The notes beneath the pieces were generated by a model. It saw only the letters and a program-made list of their open reading frames with translations, had not been told where the DNA came from and ran no database searches. Position numbers and translations under genes: made by a program. This document shows, piece after piece, positions 40,196 to 51,247 of a stretch of DNA of 64,000 nucleotides (positions within the stretch are counted from its first letter, which is position 1; every line of letters begins with the position of its first letter). This stretch comes from Lyngbya sp. HA4199-MV5 (lineage in GTDB: Bacteria > Cyanobacteriota > Cyanobacteriia > Leptolyngbyales > Leptolyngbyaceae), in assembly GCA_019359375.1 (NCBI GenBank), contig JAHHHL010000006.1, positions 123,748-187,747 of the forward strand. The letters are read 5' to 3'.

Positions 40196-41407
40196 CTACG
40201 AATTACGTGCGGCTGTTTTAGATAACGTCACGGTCTGCGTCACAGCATCATTAAGACTATCGGTCAACGAAATTTGAACGGTTTCTAAGCGTGATCGCGC
40301 CAGATCACGATCACGACCAACTAACCGCACGACCAGTTGGGGGAACCGGGTCGCCTGCGCTATCAAGGCTTCAGGGCTGATCTCGCTAATGCTACGTGGT
40401 TTGCGCACTCGATTAAGTAAATAGTGGACAATCACGGCTGCGATGTCGTCGCAAGGGATCAGTCCACTCACTAAGTTAATGAGCAGTACGCGCACCTGTT
40501 TTGCTTGCACCATCTGCTCTAGACCACGTTCCAATTGTTCTCGCAAACCTTCTGGAGTGGCACTCCATTGGGTTTCGCCCCCGATCGTCAAAAAGGCGGC
40601 TGGCTTGCCTCCCGCTTGAGCAACCGCATCCATCGTTGCCATCATCAAGCCTGCACCATTGCACAAAATGCCAATCTGACCGTCTGGCTCCATCGTGACA
40701 AGCTCTGTACCAGGATGCCCAGCAGTGCTGTCTGTCCTTGCACTGTCTGTCCTTGAAATGAGAGCAGCTAGCGCAGAATGTCGTGCCAGTGCATCATCGT
40801 TGACAGTAATTTTGCCGTCCAGCGCCATCACTTCACCCATGCTGGTAACACCCAGGGGGTTGATTTCCACAAGGTCTAAGTCGTGCTGTATAAAAAGCCG
40901 ATACATCTTCTCCAGCATGGCGCTAACGGATTCAATCAGTTCCCCTTGCAACCCCATTTTGAGCGCAAGACGACGAGCATAGAAGGGTGAAAAATCTTGA
41001 TCAACCACCACATGCTGCATCCGCTCCAATGCTGTTTGGACATCAATGCCACCCTGCTGCGACCCCAGCAGTACGGGACGGCAAATCGATCGGTTGAGAA
41101 CCACTGCTAGATAAAATTCGCGTTCGGAGTCGTATTTTGCTTCTGCTAATAGCGCGGTTGGATACTCCCCCATGATTGGTAAGTTAAAAATCGTTTGCGC
41201 GGCGGCGACAGCATCGATCGTGTTTTCGACAAACCGCACGCCACCTACTCGCCCGCGCTCCCCAATGTATACCTGTGATTTCAGCACAACCGGGTAAGGA
41301 ATGGTAAGTCCTTTCAAATCTTTGGGGCGATCGATGCGCTGAGAGGGCAGCACCGGAATGCCCATATCGCGAAAGAGTTCCTTTGCCTGATACTCCAACA
41401 GATCCAT
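40196..41407 (-). CDS. sucC: Succinate--CoA ligase (ADP-forming) beta subunit-like
   Basis: MDLLEYQAKELFRDMGIPV; LVEINPLGVTSMGEVMALDGKITVNDDAL; GILCNGAGLMMATMDAVAQAGGKPAAFLTIGG. Confidence 0.92.
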   Translation of the reverse strand: MDLLEYQAKELFRDMGIPVLPSQRIDRPKDLKGLTIPYPVVLKSQVYIGERGRVGGVRFVENTIDAVAAAQTIFNLPIMGEYPTALLAEAKYDSEREFYLAVVLNRSICRPVLLGSQQGGIDVQTALERMQHVVVDQDFSPFYARRLALKMGLQGELIESVSAMLEKMYRLFIQHDLDLVEINPLGVTSMGEVMALDGKITVNDDALARHSALAALISRTDSARTDSTAGHPGTELVTMEPDGQIGILCNGAGLMMATMDAVAQAGGKPAAFLTIGGETQWSATPEGLREQLERGLEQMVQAKQVRVLLINLVSGLIPCDDIAAVIVHYLLNRVRKPRSISEISPEALIAQATRFPQLVVRLVGRDRDLARSRLETVQISLTDSLNDAVTQTVTLSKTAARNS

Positions 41408-41725
41408 ACCGCTGCTACCTTGCTTACCGACAACCCGTAACCATCAAACCGATTCTTAAAGATAGCCTCTAGCTAGGTTTCACTCTACCGTGCATTTGCC
41501 CGATTGCTTACAGGTGGAGTGTTAAAGAATGACTAGAGACCAAGGACGATCGGCGACCCGATTTAGGTATTCAGTCTATTTGTCACGATCGAGTCTGCGA
41601 TCGCAAACGTAAGGTGTTGCAGGATGGTATGTCCCTCTTGCGAAATAGCAAGCATCGCTCCATTAGAAAGATGAGCTTTCCTAGCTCTCCTTCTATTCTG
41701 TAGGCAGAGATACAAAGAGGACTGT

Positions 41726-42067
41726 GTGATGAACAAAGACTCTACGCCAAACGATAATGCAGCGACCATCAATCAGCCGATGACACCTGAAGAGGTTGAT
41801 CCCGCGCAAAAACAAGAGCAAAAGGAAGCGCTTGATCGCAACCCAGACATGACAGTCAATCCGGGCGATCGAATCGATGAGTCTAAATCGTTAGAAGAAA
41901 AGGCTCAGCAAGTGGCTGTCGATTCGCCTGACATTACGGGCGACCACATTGTTGTACCGGCTTACTTTGTTGTAGATGAAGCGGACGGTAGCCAGAAGGC
42001 GCTCCACCATGTCAAGGATGCTGAAGAGATTTCCGATGTCGTTCGACAGGCAGGCTACGGCGGCTAG
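41726..42067 (+). CDS. Hypothetical hydrophilic protein
   Basis: 113-aa ORF starting MNKDSTPNDNAATINQ, acidic, probably disordered N-terminus. Confidence 0.6.
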   Translation: MMNKDSTPNDNAATINQPMTPEEVDPAQKQEQKEALDRNPDMTVNPGDRIDESKSLEEKAQQVAVDSPDITGDHIVVPAYFVVDEADGSQKALHHVKDAEEISDVVRQAGYGG

Positions 42068-42602
42068 GCGAACCTTAGCCCAATTTGCCTATCGGGGGCG
42101 ATGTTTAACGCATGGGGCAGAAGCAACGAGAGCGGTTGGTTTCCCTGCCTCATGTGCTTTGACTATCGGTTGTTGCAGCGTTTTCCAGTTTGCTGAGGTA
42201 TACCTTATTCCATTCACTCCCTGCATGGATCTGTACTTCACCTGATTGAAAATTGCTGTGTATCACGCGACTACACCAAGCGACGACGACTTCTTCCCCT
42301 TGCTCCTACGCCTTTCCCAATTTCTATGGCTTGCGTGGAGTTGCATCAATCGTTCGATGTACTGCGCTGACGTGAGTACGGCAAGCGTCATCAGTTGGAA
42401 ACCCCGATCGCTTCTGAAGGTATCTAAATCAATTTCACGGAAAGCCGTCTGGATACAGATCTGCTTGAAGGATTGTGTTTATGATGAGGACACCGAATAC
42501 TGATTGAGAGGCTGGCTTTCGATGTTTCCTTTCTTTTACTCATCAAGTGAAGGCAAGCGATGACAAAGGCAGTCAGCATAACGGTATAGAAAAGCCGCAA
42601 AT

Positions 42603-44315
42603 ATGCAAACGAGCCACGCACAGTCTGTAGTTAAGCCTTCTGACCCTATTCCCACGCCTCTTTCTACACAGGATGCTTGGTCTCGTACCGTTCGTCCATT
42701 AGGCGCTTATGCAATTCAGGGGCTTGCGGTTTTAGGTCACTCTCTCATAGCGCTGGATTCCATCCGGGGCTATTTGCTACGGATTGATCCCGCTACCGAC
42801 AATGCCACAGTCCTCAACTCCTGCCAGGTGGATAATTTTATTGGTGCGACTGGGTTAGCCGTTTGGCAGTCGAGTCTTTGGTTTGCACGCGAAGAGAATG
42901 TCTACGTTTGCAGCGTCGATGATTTTGCGCCCCAGCTTTTTATCACCATGCCTTATGAGGTTGATGGTGTTGCGGTATGGGAATCAACGGTCTATGTTTC
43001 CAGCCAAAAAGAGGGATACATCTCGATTTTTGAGCGTCAGTCGCGGCGATTAATCACCCGCTTGCCCATGCCTGGTGTGGGTGTTGCCAATCTGTCGATT
43101 CGTGGTGAAGAACTGTGGGTATGCGATCGCCTGGAACAAACGGTTTACTGCCTCGATCGAGCAACGGGTGAGCAGCAGTTTTGCGTCTTAACGCCCTTTG
43201 AATTTCCGACAGGTCTGGCATTCTACCCTTCTCCAGACCAGAAGCGAGATATCCTTTATGTTTCCTATGCCGGTGAAGAGCCGTATATTCGAGACAACCC
43301 AAACAATCTCGAAGAACCGCTAGAGTTGACGTTCCGCGATCGTACCTTCATTCACCCTCTCTACATTCAGCACAATGCCAGCGATCGCTATACCCTGTCT
43401 AACGGTTATCTGATTGAAATGTCTTATGCGGAAGAGTTGCTGCCGCTAGAGGAAGTCGAGATCCACGATTTAGAATGGCGGATTGCCTTACCCACCGAAA
43501 CACACCGCCAAAAAATTCTGCGTGTTGAGTCGATCGGTCTCCCGTTTACCGAAGAACTGCAAGATGGGCAACGGGTCGCTGTCTTCCACTTTGACACGCT
43601 CAAAGCGCAGGAACGACAAATCTTTGGCTGGAAGGCACTGCTGGAAGTACGCGGCATTAAGTACGCTCTGACTCCCGACGACGTGGACACGCTACCCGCC
43701 ATGCCTGCTGATTTTCATGCCCGTTATCTTGTCGATGACGACGAATTGGCGATGGATACACCTGTAATCCAACAGGCAGCAAAAGCTGCGATCGGCACTG
43801 AAACAAACCTGTTGCGGAAAATCCTGAAAATTCGCAATTACGTCTACGATCGCCTCTCCTACAGCCTTACGCCTCATATCGATACACCCGATACGGTGTG
43901 GGAGAGAGGCGTTGGTTCGTGTGGAGAATATGTAGGGGTGCTGCTAGCCTTGGCGCGGTTAAATGGCATTGCCTGCCGCACAGTTGGTCGCTACAAATGC
44001 CCTGCTAAAGCAGAGCAGCATAACGTGCCGCTAGAGCCAGACTACAACCACGTTTGGATCGAGTTTTATGTGCCTGGTTACGGTTGGTTACCTATGGAGT
44101 CAAACCCTGACGATGTGGTTGAACGCGGTCCCTACCCAACTCGGTTTTTTATGGGACTGCCCTGGTATCACGCCGAAATTGGCAAAGGGATTCCGTTTGA
44201 AACGATGACGACGCAGAATGATGGCGTGGATGTCTCGATCGGCGAGTTAGCCATTAATCACGTCCGCTTTACAATCCTCGGCGAATTGCCACCAGAGGAT
44301 ACGGTCAGCCTGTAA
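42603..44315 (+). CDS. Beta-propeller-like plus transglutaminase-like protein
   Basis: N-terminal repeats resembling NHL/YVTN blades; C-terminal GSCGEYVGVLLALARLNGIACRTV...YNHVWIEFYVPGYGWLPMESNPDD. Confidence 0.87.
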   Translation: MQTSHAQSVVKPSDPIPTPLSTQDAWSRTVRPLGAYAIQGLAVLGHSLIALDSIRGYLLRIDPATDNATVLNSCQVDNFIGATGLAVWQSSLWFAREENVYVCSVDDFAPQLFITMPYEVDGVAVWESTVYVSSQKEGYISIFERQSRRLITRLPMPGVGVANLSIRGEELWVCDRLEQTVYCLDRATGEQQFCVLTPFEFPTGLAFYPSPDQKRDILYVSYAGEEPYIRDNPNNLEEPLELTFRDRTFIHPLYIQHNASDRYTLSNGYLIEMSYAEELLPLEEVEIHDLEWRIALPTETHRQKILRVESIGLPFTEELQDGQRVAVFHFDTLKAQERQIFGWKALLEVRGIKYALTPDDVDTLPAMPADFHARYLVDDDELAMDTPVIQQAAKAAIGTETNLLRKILKIRNYVYDRLSYSLTPHIDTPDTVWERGVGSCGEYVGVLLALARLNGIACRTVGRYKCPAKAEQHNVPLEPDYNHVWIEFYVPGYGWLPMESNPDDVVERGPYPTRFFMGLPWYHAEIGKGIPFETMTTQNDGVDVSIGELAINHVRFTILGELPPEDTVSL

Positions 44316-44487
44316 TTTTACGCCGCGTTTGCTGTGATCCTCGTGAACTTACCCAGTTGACGAAGAACCGATCTCCGTGAAAAACCCGATTTCGCGCTTT
44401 GGGCAATTGCTCATACTAGAGTTCAATACCCTGATAAAAACACCATGTTTGCTTAGCGGCACGCCATAAGCGGTGCTCTGTTAGACG

Positions 44488-45534
44488 GTGTGCTTTATCT
44501 CTACCGTGAGGTCCTTAGTGAACCGCCTTTATACAGAGCGACCCAGAGTGCTTGTTGTGGACGATAATCCCTCCAGTCGCCTCACAGCAGTGGCGTTGCT
44601 GTCAGTCGAAGGCTACGACGTATTGGAGGCAGATAGTGGTCCCGCAGCATTAGACTCTGTTGTTGCAACTAATCCCGATTTAATTCTGCTGGATGTCATG
44701 ATGCCTGGTATGGACGGCTTTGAAGTGTGTCGCCGACTCAAGCAGGATGAGCAGACCCGCCTGACTCCGGTGGTTTTTGTCACCGCGTTGGACGATCGTC
44801 GGGCGCGCTTAAAAGGCATTGAAGCGGGGGGCGATGATTTTTTGACCAAACCCTTTGATCAGCTAGAACTGTCTGCCCGCGTCAAATCGCTCATTCGTCA
44901 AAAACGCCTGAACGAAGATCTCGATCACGCTGAAAGAGTGTTGTTTTCGATCGCGCAAACGGTCGAAAGCCGTGACCCCAACACGGGCGATCACTGCGAA
45001 CGCTTGGTTGCTCATGGTCAAGCCTTTGGGGAATTTCTAGGGCTATCCCGTATTGAGATCCGTGACCTGATGTGGGGTGGATACCTTCATGACATCGGCA
45101 AGGTGGGCATTCCTGATGCCATTTTGCTGAAACCAGGAAAGTTCACCCCCGAAGAATGGGCGGTCATGCAGCAACATGTAGCCATTGGGGTCAAAATCTG
45201 CCAGCCGCTCCGAACCATGCGTGGTGTGCTGCCCATCATTCGCCATCATCACGAACGGTGGGATGGGACAGGGTATCCAGACGGTTTGCTAGGAGAGCAA
45301 ATCCCTCTACTTGCCCAAATTTTTCAGATTATCGATATCTATGATGCGTTGACCAGTGAGCGCCCGTATAAGAAAGCCTTTACTCCGATCGAGGCACTCA
45401 CCATTTTGGATGAAGAAACTGCTAAAGGCTGGCGCAACCCTCAGTTGGTGGAGCAGTTTAAAGCATTCATTCAATCAGTTCACTCAGAGCAAGATCTGTC
45501 ACTGGAGCTATCGCGCCTCCCTCAATCAGCCTAA
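44488..45534 (+). CDS. Response regulator with HD-GYP output domain
   Basis: VLVVDDNPSSRLT...LILLDVMMPGMDGFEVC...KPFDQLEL; HDIGKVGIPDAIL; HHERWDGTGYPDGL. Confidence 0.95.
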   Translation: MCFISTVRSLVNRLYTERPRVLVVDDNPSSRLTAVALLSVEGYDVLEADSGPAALDSVVATNPDLILLDVMMPGMDGFEVCRRLKQDEQTRLTPVVFVTALDDRRARLKGIEAGGDDFLTKPFDQLELSARVKSLIRQKRLNEDLDHAERVLFSIAQTVESRDPNTGDHCERLVAHGQAFGEFLGLSRIEIRDLMWGGYLHDIGKVGIPDAILLKPGKFTPEEWAVMQQHVAIGVKICQPLRTMRGVLPIIRHHHERWDGTGYPDGLLGEQIPLLAQIFQIIDIYDALTSERPYKKAFTPIEALTILDEETAKGWRNPQLVEQFKAFIQSVHSEQDLSLELSRLPQSA

Positions 45535-45703
45535 CTGCATCTGAATCCGCCTTAAGCGAAGGAACCCATGGTACATCAGCAAGAAATTAGCTATCGAAAG
45601 GTACCTTGGCAGGGTCATGTCGCTAAGACGAATGGTATCCTGTAGAGCGTGACAAGGCAGAGAGACGGCGCGATCGCCCGTGTCGCTTTTCATGGCAAAC
45701 TAA

Positions 45704-47098
45704 GTGGCAGAAACGATCATGGTAGCGGTGGCAATTTTGGCTGCTGGGCGAGGCACTCGGATGAAATCCGACCTGCCCAAGGTCTTGCATCAACTCGGAG
45801 GGAAAGCCCTAATCGAATGGGTGCTTGGCAGTCTATCAGCGGTTGAAACGGTTCGGCGGCTGGTGATTGTAGGCTACCGGGGTGAGTTGGTGACGCAAGC
45901 GCTGACAAACGAAGAAAATGATGGCACACTGCCCCAGTTGGAATTTGTCGAGCAGACCGAGCAACTGGGCACGGGACATGCTGTACAGCAGCTACTGCCG
46001 CATTTAGAAGGGTTCCAGGGCGATTTGTTGATCTTGAATGGGGATGTCCCGCTACTGCGTCCCCAGACCCTCAAGCATCTGCTAGAAACCCACCGAGAGC
46101 ATCACAATGCAGGAACGATCTTGACGGCTCAGTTGCCCAACCCCAAGGGTTACGGGCGCGTGTTTTGCAATAGTCAAAATCTGTTGCAGCACATTGTCGA
46201 AGACCGTGACTGTACGCCCGCACAGAAGCAAAACCGTCGCATTAATGCGGGTGTCTATTGCTTCCGCTGGGCTGATCTGGCAGCAGTGCTACCCAAGCTG
46301 ACTGCCAATAATGACCAGCAAGAATATTACCTGACCGATGTGGTGAATTACCTTGATCCGGTGATGGCAGTCGATGTGGAGGATTATCAGGAGATTCTCG
46401 GCATTAACGATCGCAGACAACTTGCCAGCGCTTATGACATCCTCCAAACCCGAATTAAAGATGATTGGATGGCGGCTGGGGTGACGTTGATTGACCCGGA
46501 TAGCATCACGATCGACGATACAGTGACGCTAGAGCCAGATGTGGTGATTGAACCCCAAACCCATCTACGGGGCACGACAACGATTCAAACTGGTAGCCGT
46601 ATCGGTCCTGGTAGCCTGATTGAAAATAGTCATATTGGTGCCAAGGTCACAGTGTTGTACTCGGTGGTGACTGGTAGTACGGTAGCGGCAAACACCCGCA
46701 TTGGTCCTTACACCCATCTCCGAGGACAGGTCGAAACGGGTGCTGGTTGCCGTATTGGTAATTTTGTCGAACTGAAAAATACAAAGCTGGGCGATCGCAC
46801 TAACGTGGCACACCTTTCCTATCTGGGTGATGCAACGCTGGGGGAACAGGTGAATGTGGGTGCTGGCACGATCACCGCGAATTATGACGGGGTGAAAAAG
46901 CATCGTACGCAGATTGGCGATCGCACAAAAACAGGTGCTAACAGTGTTTTGGTGGCACCAATTACGGTTGGCGAAGATGTCAACATTGCGGCTGGCTCAA
47001 CGGTGACAGAGAATGTCTCTAACGATTGCCTGGTGATTGCCCGTGCGCGTCAGGTCATTAAACCAGGTTGGAAACTTAAAGCCAAGTCTGATAGTTAA
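45704..47098 (+). CDS. glmU: Bifunctional UDP-N-acetylglucosamine diphosphorylase / glucosamine-1-phosphate N-acetyltransferase
   Basis: [23 protein letters not shown]; left-handed beta-helix C-terminus; [31 protein letters not shown]. Confidence 0.97.
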   Translation: MAETIMVAVAILAAGRGTRMKSDLPKVLHQLGGKALIEWVLGSLSAVETVRRLVIVGYRGELVTQALTNEENDGTLPQLEFVEQTEQLGTGHAVQQLLPHLEGFQGDLLILNGDVPLLRPQTLKHLLETHREHHNAGTILTAQLPNPKGYGRVFCNSQNLLQHIVEDRDCTPAQKQNRRINAGVYCFRWADLAAVLPKLTANNDQQEYYLTDVVNYLDPVMAVDVEDYQEILGINDRRQLASAYDILQTRIKDDWMAAGVTLIDPDSITIDDTVTLEPDVVIEPQTHLRGTTTIQTGSRIGPGSLIENSHIGAKVTVLYSVVTGSTVAANTRIGPYTHLRGQVETGAGCRIGNFVELKNTKLGDRTNVAHLSYLGDATLGEQVNVGAGTITANYDGVKKHRTQIGDRTKTGANSVLVAPITVGEDVNIAAGSTVTENVSNDCLVIARARQVIKPGWKLKAKSDS

Positions 47099-47121
47099 GC
47101 TAAATCTATCGGTTGAAGCCT

Positions 47122-48201
47122 CTATGGATTTGAGCCAAGGGCAAACCCTTGATCGTAAGCCGATTCATAGCCTACAGGCACTTGCCGTTGCTGCTGGAGT
47201 TTGGCATCCCAATAGCCCGCTTCCCACCAGAGATAGTCCGATCGGTGGCGGCTGATGAAGTCATAGGGATTTAGGGTGTCTGGCTGTAGCTTGAGTAGGT
47301 TCAGACTACGCTGGTCGGCAGGTAGCCCTGCAAGCTGCTGTTGGGCGATCGTCAAAGCACGGGCGATCGCCAGCAGTCGTCGGTCTTGATCGTGACGGAT
47401 ACTGATTTCGACGTTGCCCAACCCAGGTGCATCCCAGCGGTTCTTTTGAGGACTCCAGTAGCTCCATACCCGCGCTTCGAGAATGGCATCCTGTCCCTTG
47501 AAGCCTTTTTGCTTGGCTTGCAGCAGGCGATCGATATATCCCTGGTTGCTCAAGGCTGCTAGGGGCGCTTGATTGGCGAGATCAACAGCATTAAGTTCTT
47601 CCAATAGCGTCATCTGAAGTTTGGCGGCGCCTGCCCGTCGCTGCAAAGCCGTATGTTGTGACTGCAAGCGTTGCAGTTGGCGATCGTCTGCTTCTTCAGG
47701 AGTTGAGCAGTGGTAACGAGCCTCCCCGCAGTGCTGAAAGGAGAAGCTGCCCAGATTCCAAACTCCATTACCAGGGTCTTTATGCCCGTAGTACGCACGG
47801 GTTTTGCGACCGTCTGGTGTGCGTGTACCTTCAGCATGTCCCACAGTGCGAGCAATCAGGGAATTAGAACCGCCTGCAAACAGCGCTTGCTGTCCAGACA
47901 AATTGCTGCCCTCACTCCCTACAAGAGGCGGTTTGGATGTGACAGCACTTTTGGCAACACTTTTGTTAACTTGTTGCTGCCGTTGTCGATCGAAATCTGC
48001 TTTCCAGATAGGAATACAAGTCACGATGAGGAGCGCCATCCCTACCCAGCCTGCATGCACCAGTAGCATGAGTTCCCCGCGCAATCGCCCATTTCGCGGT
48101 GGCTGGGGAGACACGGCGATCGGGCGTAGCGTCTGCAAAGACACAGCACGCCGACGTTGAAAAGGTTCTGCGAGGGTTGCCTGGGCGATCGGCTTTCTCA
48201 A
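47122..48201 (-). CDS. Hypothetical membrane-anchored protein
   Basis: TM ELMLLVHAGWVGMALLIVTCIPIW; ectodomain with GHKDPGNGVWNLGSFSFQH. Confidence 0.72.
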   Translation of the reverse strand: MRKPIAQATLAEPFQRRRAVSLQTLRPIAVSPQPPRNGRLRGELMLLVHAGWVGMALLIVTCIPIWKADFDRQRQQQVNKSVAKSAVTSKPPLVGSEGSNLSGQQALFAGGSNSLIARTVGHAEGTRTPDGRKTRAYYGHKDPGNGVWNLGSFSFQHCGEARYHCSTPEEADDRQLQRLQSQHTALQRRAGAAKLQMTLLEELNAVDLANQAPLAALSNQGYIDRLLQAKQKGFKGQDAILEARVWSYWSPQKNRWDAPGLGNVEISIRHDQDRRLLAIARALTIAQQQLAGLPADQRSLNLLKLQPDTLNPYDFISRHRSDYLWWEAGYWDAKLQQQRQVPVGYESAYDQGFALGSNP

Positions 48202-48893
48202 AACGACCCACTCAATCAGGACGAATGTTCTACCGTATTGTACCCTGCTGGCAAAGCAACACGCGACTATGGCATGATGATTGCGGTTTTTCCTACCAAA
48301 ACGAATTAATGTCAGGGTTTAGTGCCCACTTGCCACTGGAACGGATTTGCCTAACTGATATCGCTCGTGCCACCAAGGTTTCTGCCTAATAATCGCTACT
48401 ATCTGTCAGATAAGATGCTCCATTACTCTCGCCTCTCTGCCAATTTTCTTTCTTCTACAGCTTACCGGAGGAGAGCTTTTTCCCTGGCGCCGCACTATAC
48501 CTGGGCTTTCAAGACATCCTCTGATTGTAAGGTTTTGACAAAGACATCCATGTTTGCCTTGAGTTAAGCTGTGCAAAACATTACTATTTCTACAGTAAAG
48601 ATAAATTTAAGGATTATGGAAGAACCAAGTCGCTGTTCTATGTGAAAGCAAGAGTCATGCTTCAGTAAATTTTTCTTAGCCTCTCATATGCTTGCAGTAA
48701 CGGTCATTTTGGCGTTCTTCTCAGGTATGCAATTACTTCAGAGATTTCTACTCAGATAGTGAATTGATTCGCAAATCTCAAAATCACTTTCTTAGCAGTC
48801 TTCGCTAAAGGAGCTTTTCCCAAAGAAGTTGATTTATATTGGCTGGATGTAAATACCGAAGACTATTCACATCAAATACTTTGAGTATTATTC

Positions 48894-50030
48894 ATGAACA
48901 ACCTTCGAGTTGCTTGGCTGCTACCAGTTGCATGGTTTTACTGGCAACCCTCCTTAAGTGAATTTGCGCAACTATTTCCTAATACAGCAGTCTTTACAGG
49001 ACTCTTCCCTGGGTTCGCAAAAGGTTTAGAAGGCACCCTTCGCGTCGAAGTGGTCGGTAAGTTTCGAGTTGTAGAGATCCATCGAGACGACAGTAGCTAT
49101 GGCGATAACTTTACCTACCTCTCGCCAGGTATCATCGGACATTTGTTGAAGTTTAGACCGCACGTAATTTTTTCCAGCTCTTTTGGGGTCTGGACAATTT
49201 TGGCACTATTGTTGAAGCCACTTCTGTGGTCGCGGGTGATTATTGCTTATGAGGGAAGCTCGCCTGGTGTGGATTATCGCCATTCAGCACTGCGGCTGTT
49301 TGTACGGCGATCGATGGTATGGCTTGCCGATGCCTACGTTACCAACAGTCAGGCAGGGAAAGACTACCTGATTGATGTGCTGTATGCTCGTCAGGAGCGG
49401 GTCTTTCTACAACCCTATGAAATTCCTGATGAGAAGACGCTACCTGGTTCCGGTGACATTGGTGGTGATTTACCTTCCTTAGAACGCCCGATCTTTTTGT
49501 TTGTAGGGCATGTCATTCCACGTAAAGGGTTGTCCGTTTTATTGCAAGCGTGTGCAACGTTGCAAGCACGAGGCTACACCAATTACACCCTGTTAGTGGT
49601 AGGCGATGGTTCTCAGCAGGACGAACTGGAAGCCTTTTGCCAGGAGCATGGTTTGAGCGATCGCATTCAATGGATCGGGCGAGTGAGCTACGACAAAATT
49701 GGTAGCTACTTCAAGAGCGCGGATGTCTTTGTGTTCCCAACAATGGAAGATACCTGGGGCGTTGTGACGCTAGAGGCAATGCTGCTGGGTAAACCCATTC
49801 TCTGCTCCAAGGGGGCAGGTACCTCAGAATTGGTGGTGCATGGTGAGAATGGGTATGTCTTTCTACCTGATGATCCACATGAGTTAGCAGGTCTGATGCA
49901 GAAGTTTCTAGAAAATCCACAGTTAATTGATGCAATGGGCAAGCGATCACAACAGATTATGGCGCAATACACTCCAGCGGCTGCGGCGAGGTGTCTGGCA
50001 GAGGTTGCAGAGCTGGTTATGGCAAATTAA
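48894..50030 (+). CDS. Glycosyltransferase family 4-like
   Basis: PIFLFVGHVIPRKGLSVLLQA; VVGDGSQQDELEA; ADVFVFPTMEDTWGVVTLEAMLLGKPI. Confidence 0.92.
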   Translation: MNNLRVAWLLPVAWFYWQPSLSEFAQLFPNTAVFTGLFPGFAKGLEGTLRVEVVGKFRVVEIHRDDSSYGDNFTYLSPGIIGHLLKFRPHVIFSSSFGVWTILALLLKPLLWSRVIIAYEGSSPGVDYRHSALRLFVRRSMVWLADAYVTNSQAGKDYLIDVLYARQERVFLQPYEIPDEKTLPGSGDIGGDLPSLERPIFLFVGHVIPRKGLSVLLQACATLQARGYTNYTLLVVGDGSQQDELEAFCQEHGLSDRIQWIGRVSYDKIGSYFKSADVFVFPTMEDTWGVVTLEAMLLGKPILCSKGAGTSELVVHGENGYVFLPDDPHELAGLMQKFLENPQLIDAMGKRSQQIMAQYTPAAAARCLAEVAELVMAN

Positions 50031-50086
50031 GAGTGAGTACCTGAGGGAGAATAGCGAATTTCACGACAGAACCTATAAGACAACCT

Positions 50087-51247
50087 ATGAAAGCACTCAA
50101 GGTTTCCATACTGACCCACGATATCAGTGGAGGCACATTTACAAATCTCTGCATTGCCCTTGTTCGTGGTTTTCAAGAGCTTGGGGTTGATTCTAATCTG
50201 GTCGTCCTCAATGCTACGCCTGAAGAGCTTGCCCGCTATCCTGATGTCTCGATTGTGACCCTAGATGTGAAGCGTACAGCCTTTTCTCTTTGGGCAACCG
50301 CGCGCTATTTGAGAGACTATAAACCCGATGTCATGCTGCCAATGCCTTGGTATTTTAATGTTGTGGCGGTCTGGGCACGTTATCTCTCTGGCAATCACAC
50401 AAAAGTGATTTTGGGAGAGCACAACATTATCAGCCTGGAAGCCAGCATTGAGCACCGCGACAAACCTCATCTTCGTTTTTTGCCTGTCCTGATGCGGTAC
50501 GTTTACCCACACGGTGATGGTTTGATTGGTGTTTCTAAAGATACCATCACTGACCTAGTAGAGACACTCAAGATTGCTGCTAATATCCCTATGCGAGTCG
50601 TGCTGAACCCAATTAACCCTAAGCGAGTACAGCAATTGGCTCAAACAAAAATTGAGCATCTCTGGTTTCAAAAGCGGGAAATTCCAGTTATCGTCACGGC
50701 TGCTCGATTGGCAAAACAGAAGCAACTAGATGGGTTGCTCCATGCTTTTGCTCAAGTAGTCAAGGTAACGCCAGCACGACTGCTAATTTTGGGAGACGGA
50801 CCTTTGCGCACAGACCTGGAACGTTTGAGTCAAGAGTTGGGAGTAACTGACTCCGTCTGGATGCCGGGGTATGATCCCAATCCTTACCGTTACATGGCAA
50901 ATGCCGATGTGTTTGTTTTGGCATCTGCTTGGGAGGGTTGCCCGATCGCCCTACAAGAAGCAATGGCATGTGGAGCAGCCGTAATCGTGACAGATGCGCC
51001 TGGAGGAATGAAAGACATTGTTGAATATGGGAAATCAGGCTTGATGGTGCAGAACGGGAGATCAGAAGCCCTTGCAGAAGGTCTTTTAAAGATTTTGACG
51101 CAGCCTGAGTTGAAACAGCATTACCAGGAACAGGCAAAGCGGCGATCGCAGGATTTTGATTATCTGAATACCAGCCAGCAGTATCTCGAATTTTGTCATC
51201 AAGTGCTTTCCGCCTCCCAGAAAACGAAGGAGGCAATAGCGCCATGA
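50087..51247 (+). CDS. Glycosyltransferase family 4-like
   Basis: ILGDGPLRTDLERL; ADVFVLASAWEGCPIALQEAMACGAAVIVTDAPGG. Confidence 0.92.
   Translation: MKALKVSILTHDISGGTFTNLCIALVRGFQELGVDSNLVVLNATPEELARYPDVSIVTLDVKRTAFSLWATARYLRDYKPDVMLPMPWYFNVVAVWARYLSGNHTKVILGEHNIISLEASIEHRDKPHLRFLPVLMRYVYPHGDGLIGVSKDTITDLVETLKIAANIPMRVVLNPINPKRVQQLAQTKIEHLWFQKREIPVIVTAARLAKQKQLDGLLHAFAQVVKVTPARLLILGDGPLRTDLERLSQELGVTDSVWMPGYDPNPYRYMANADVFVLASAWEGCPIALQEAMACGAAVIVTDAPGGMKDIVEYGKSGLMVQNGRSEALAEGLLKILTQPELKQHYQEQAKRRSQDFDYLNTSQQYLEFCHQVLSASQKTKEAIAP

Noticed and set aside
40727-40757. Short direct repeat ctgtctgtccttg inside sucC
   Set aside because: Only two copies, short, encodes a small RTDSA-RTDST loop; likely minor slippage
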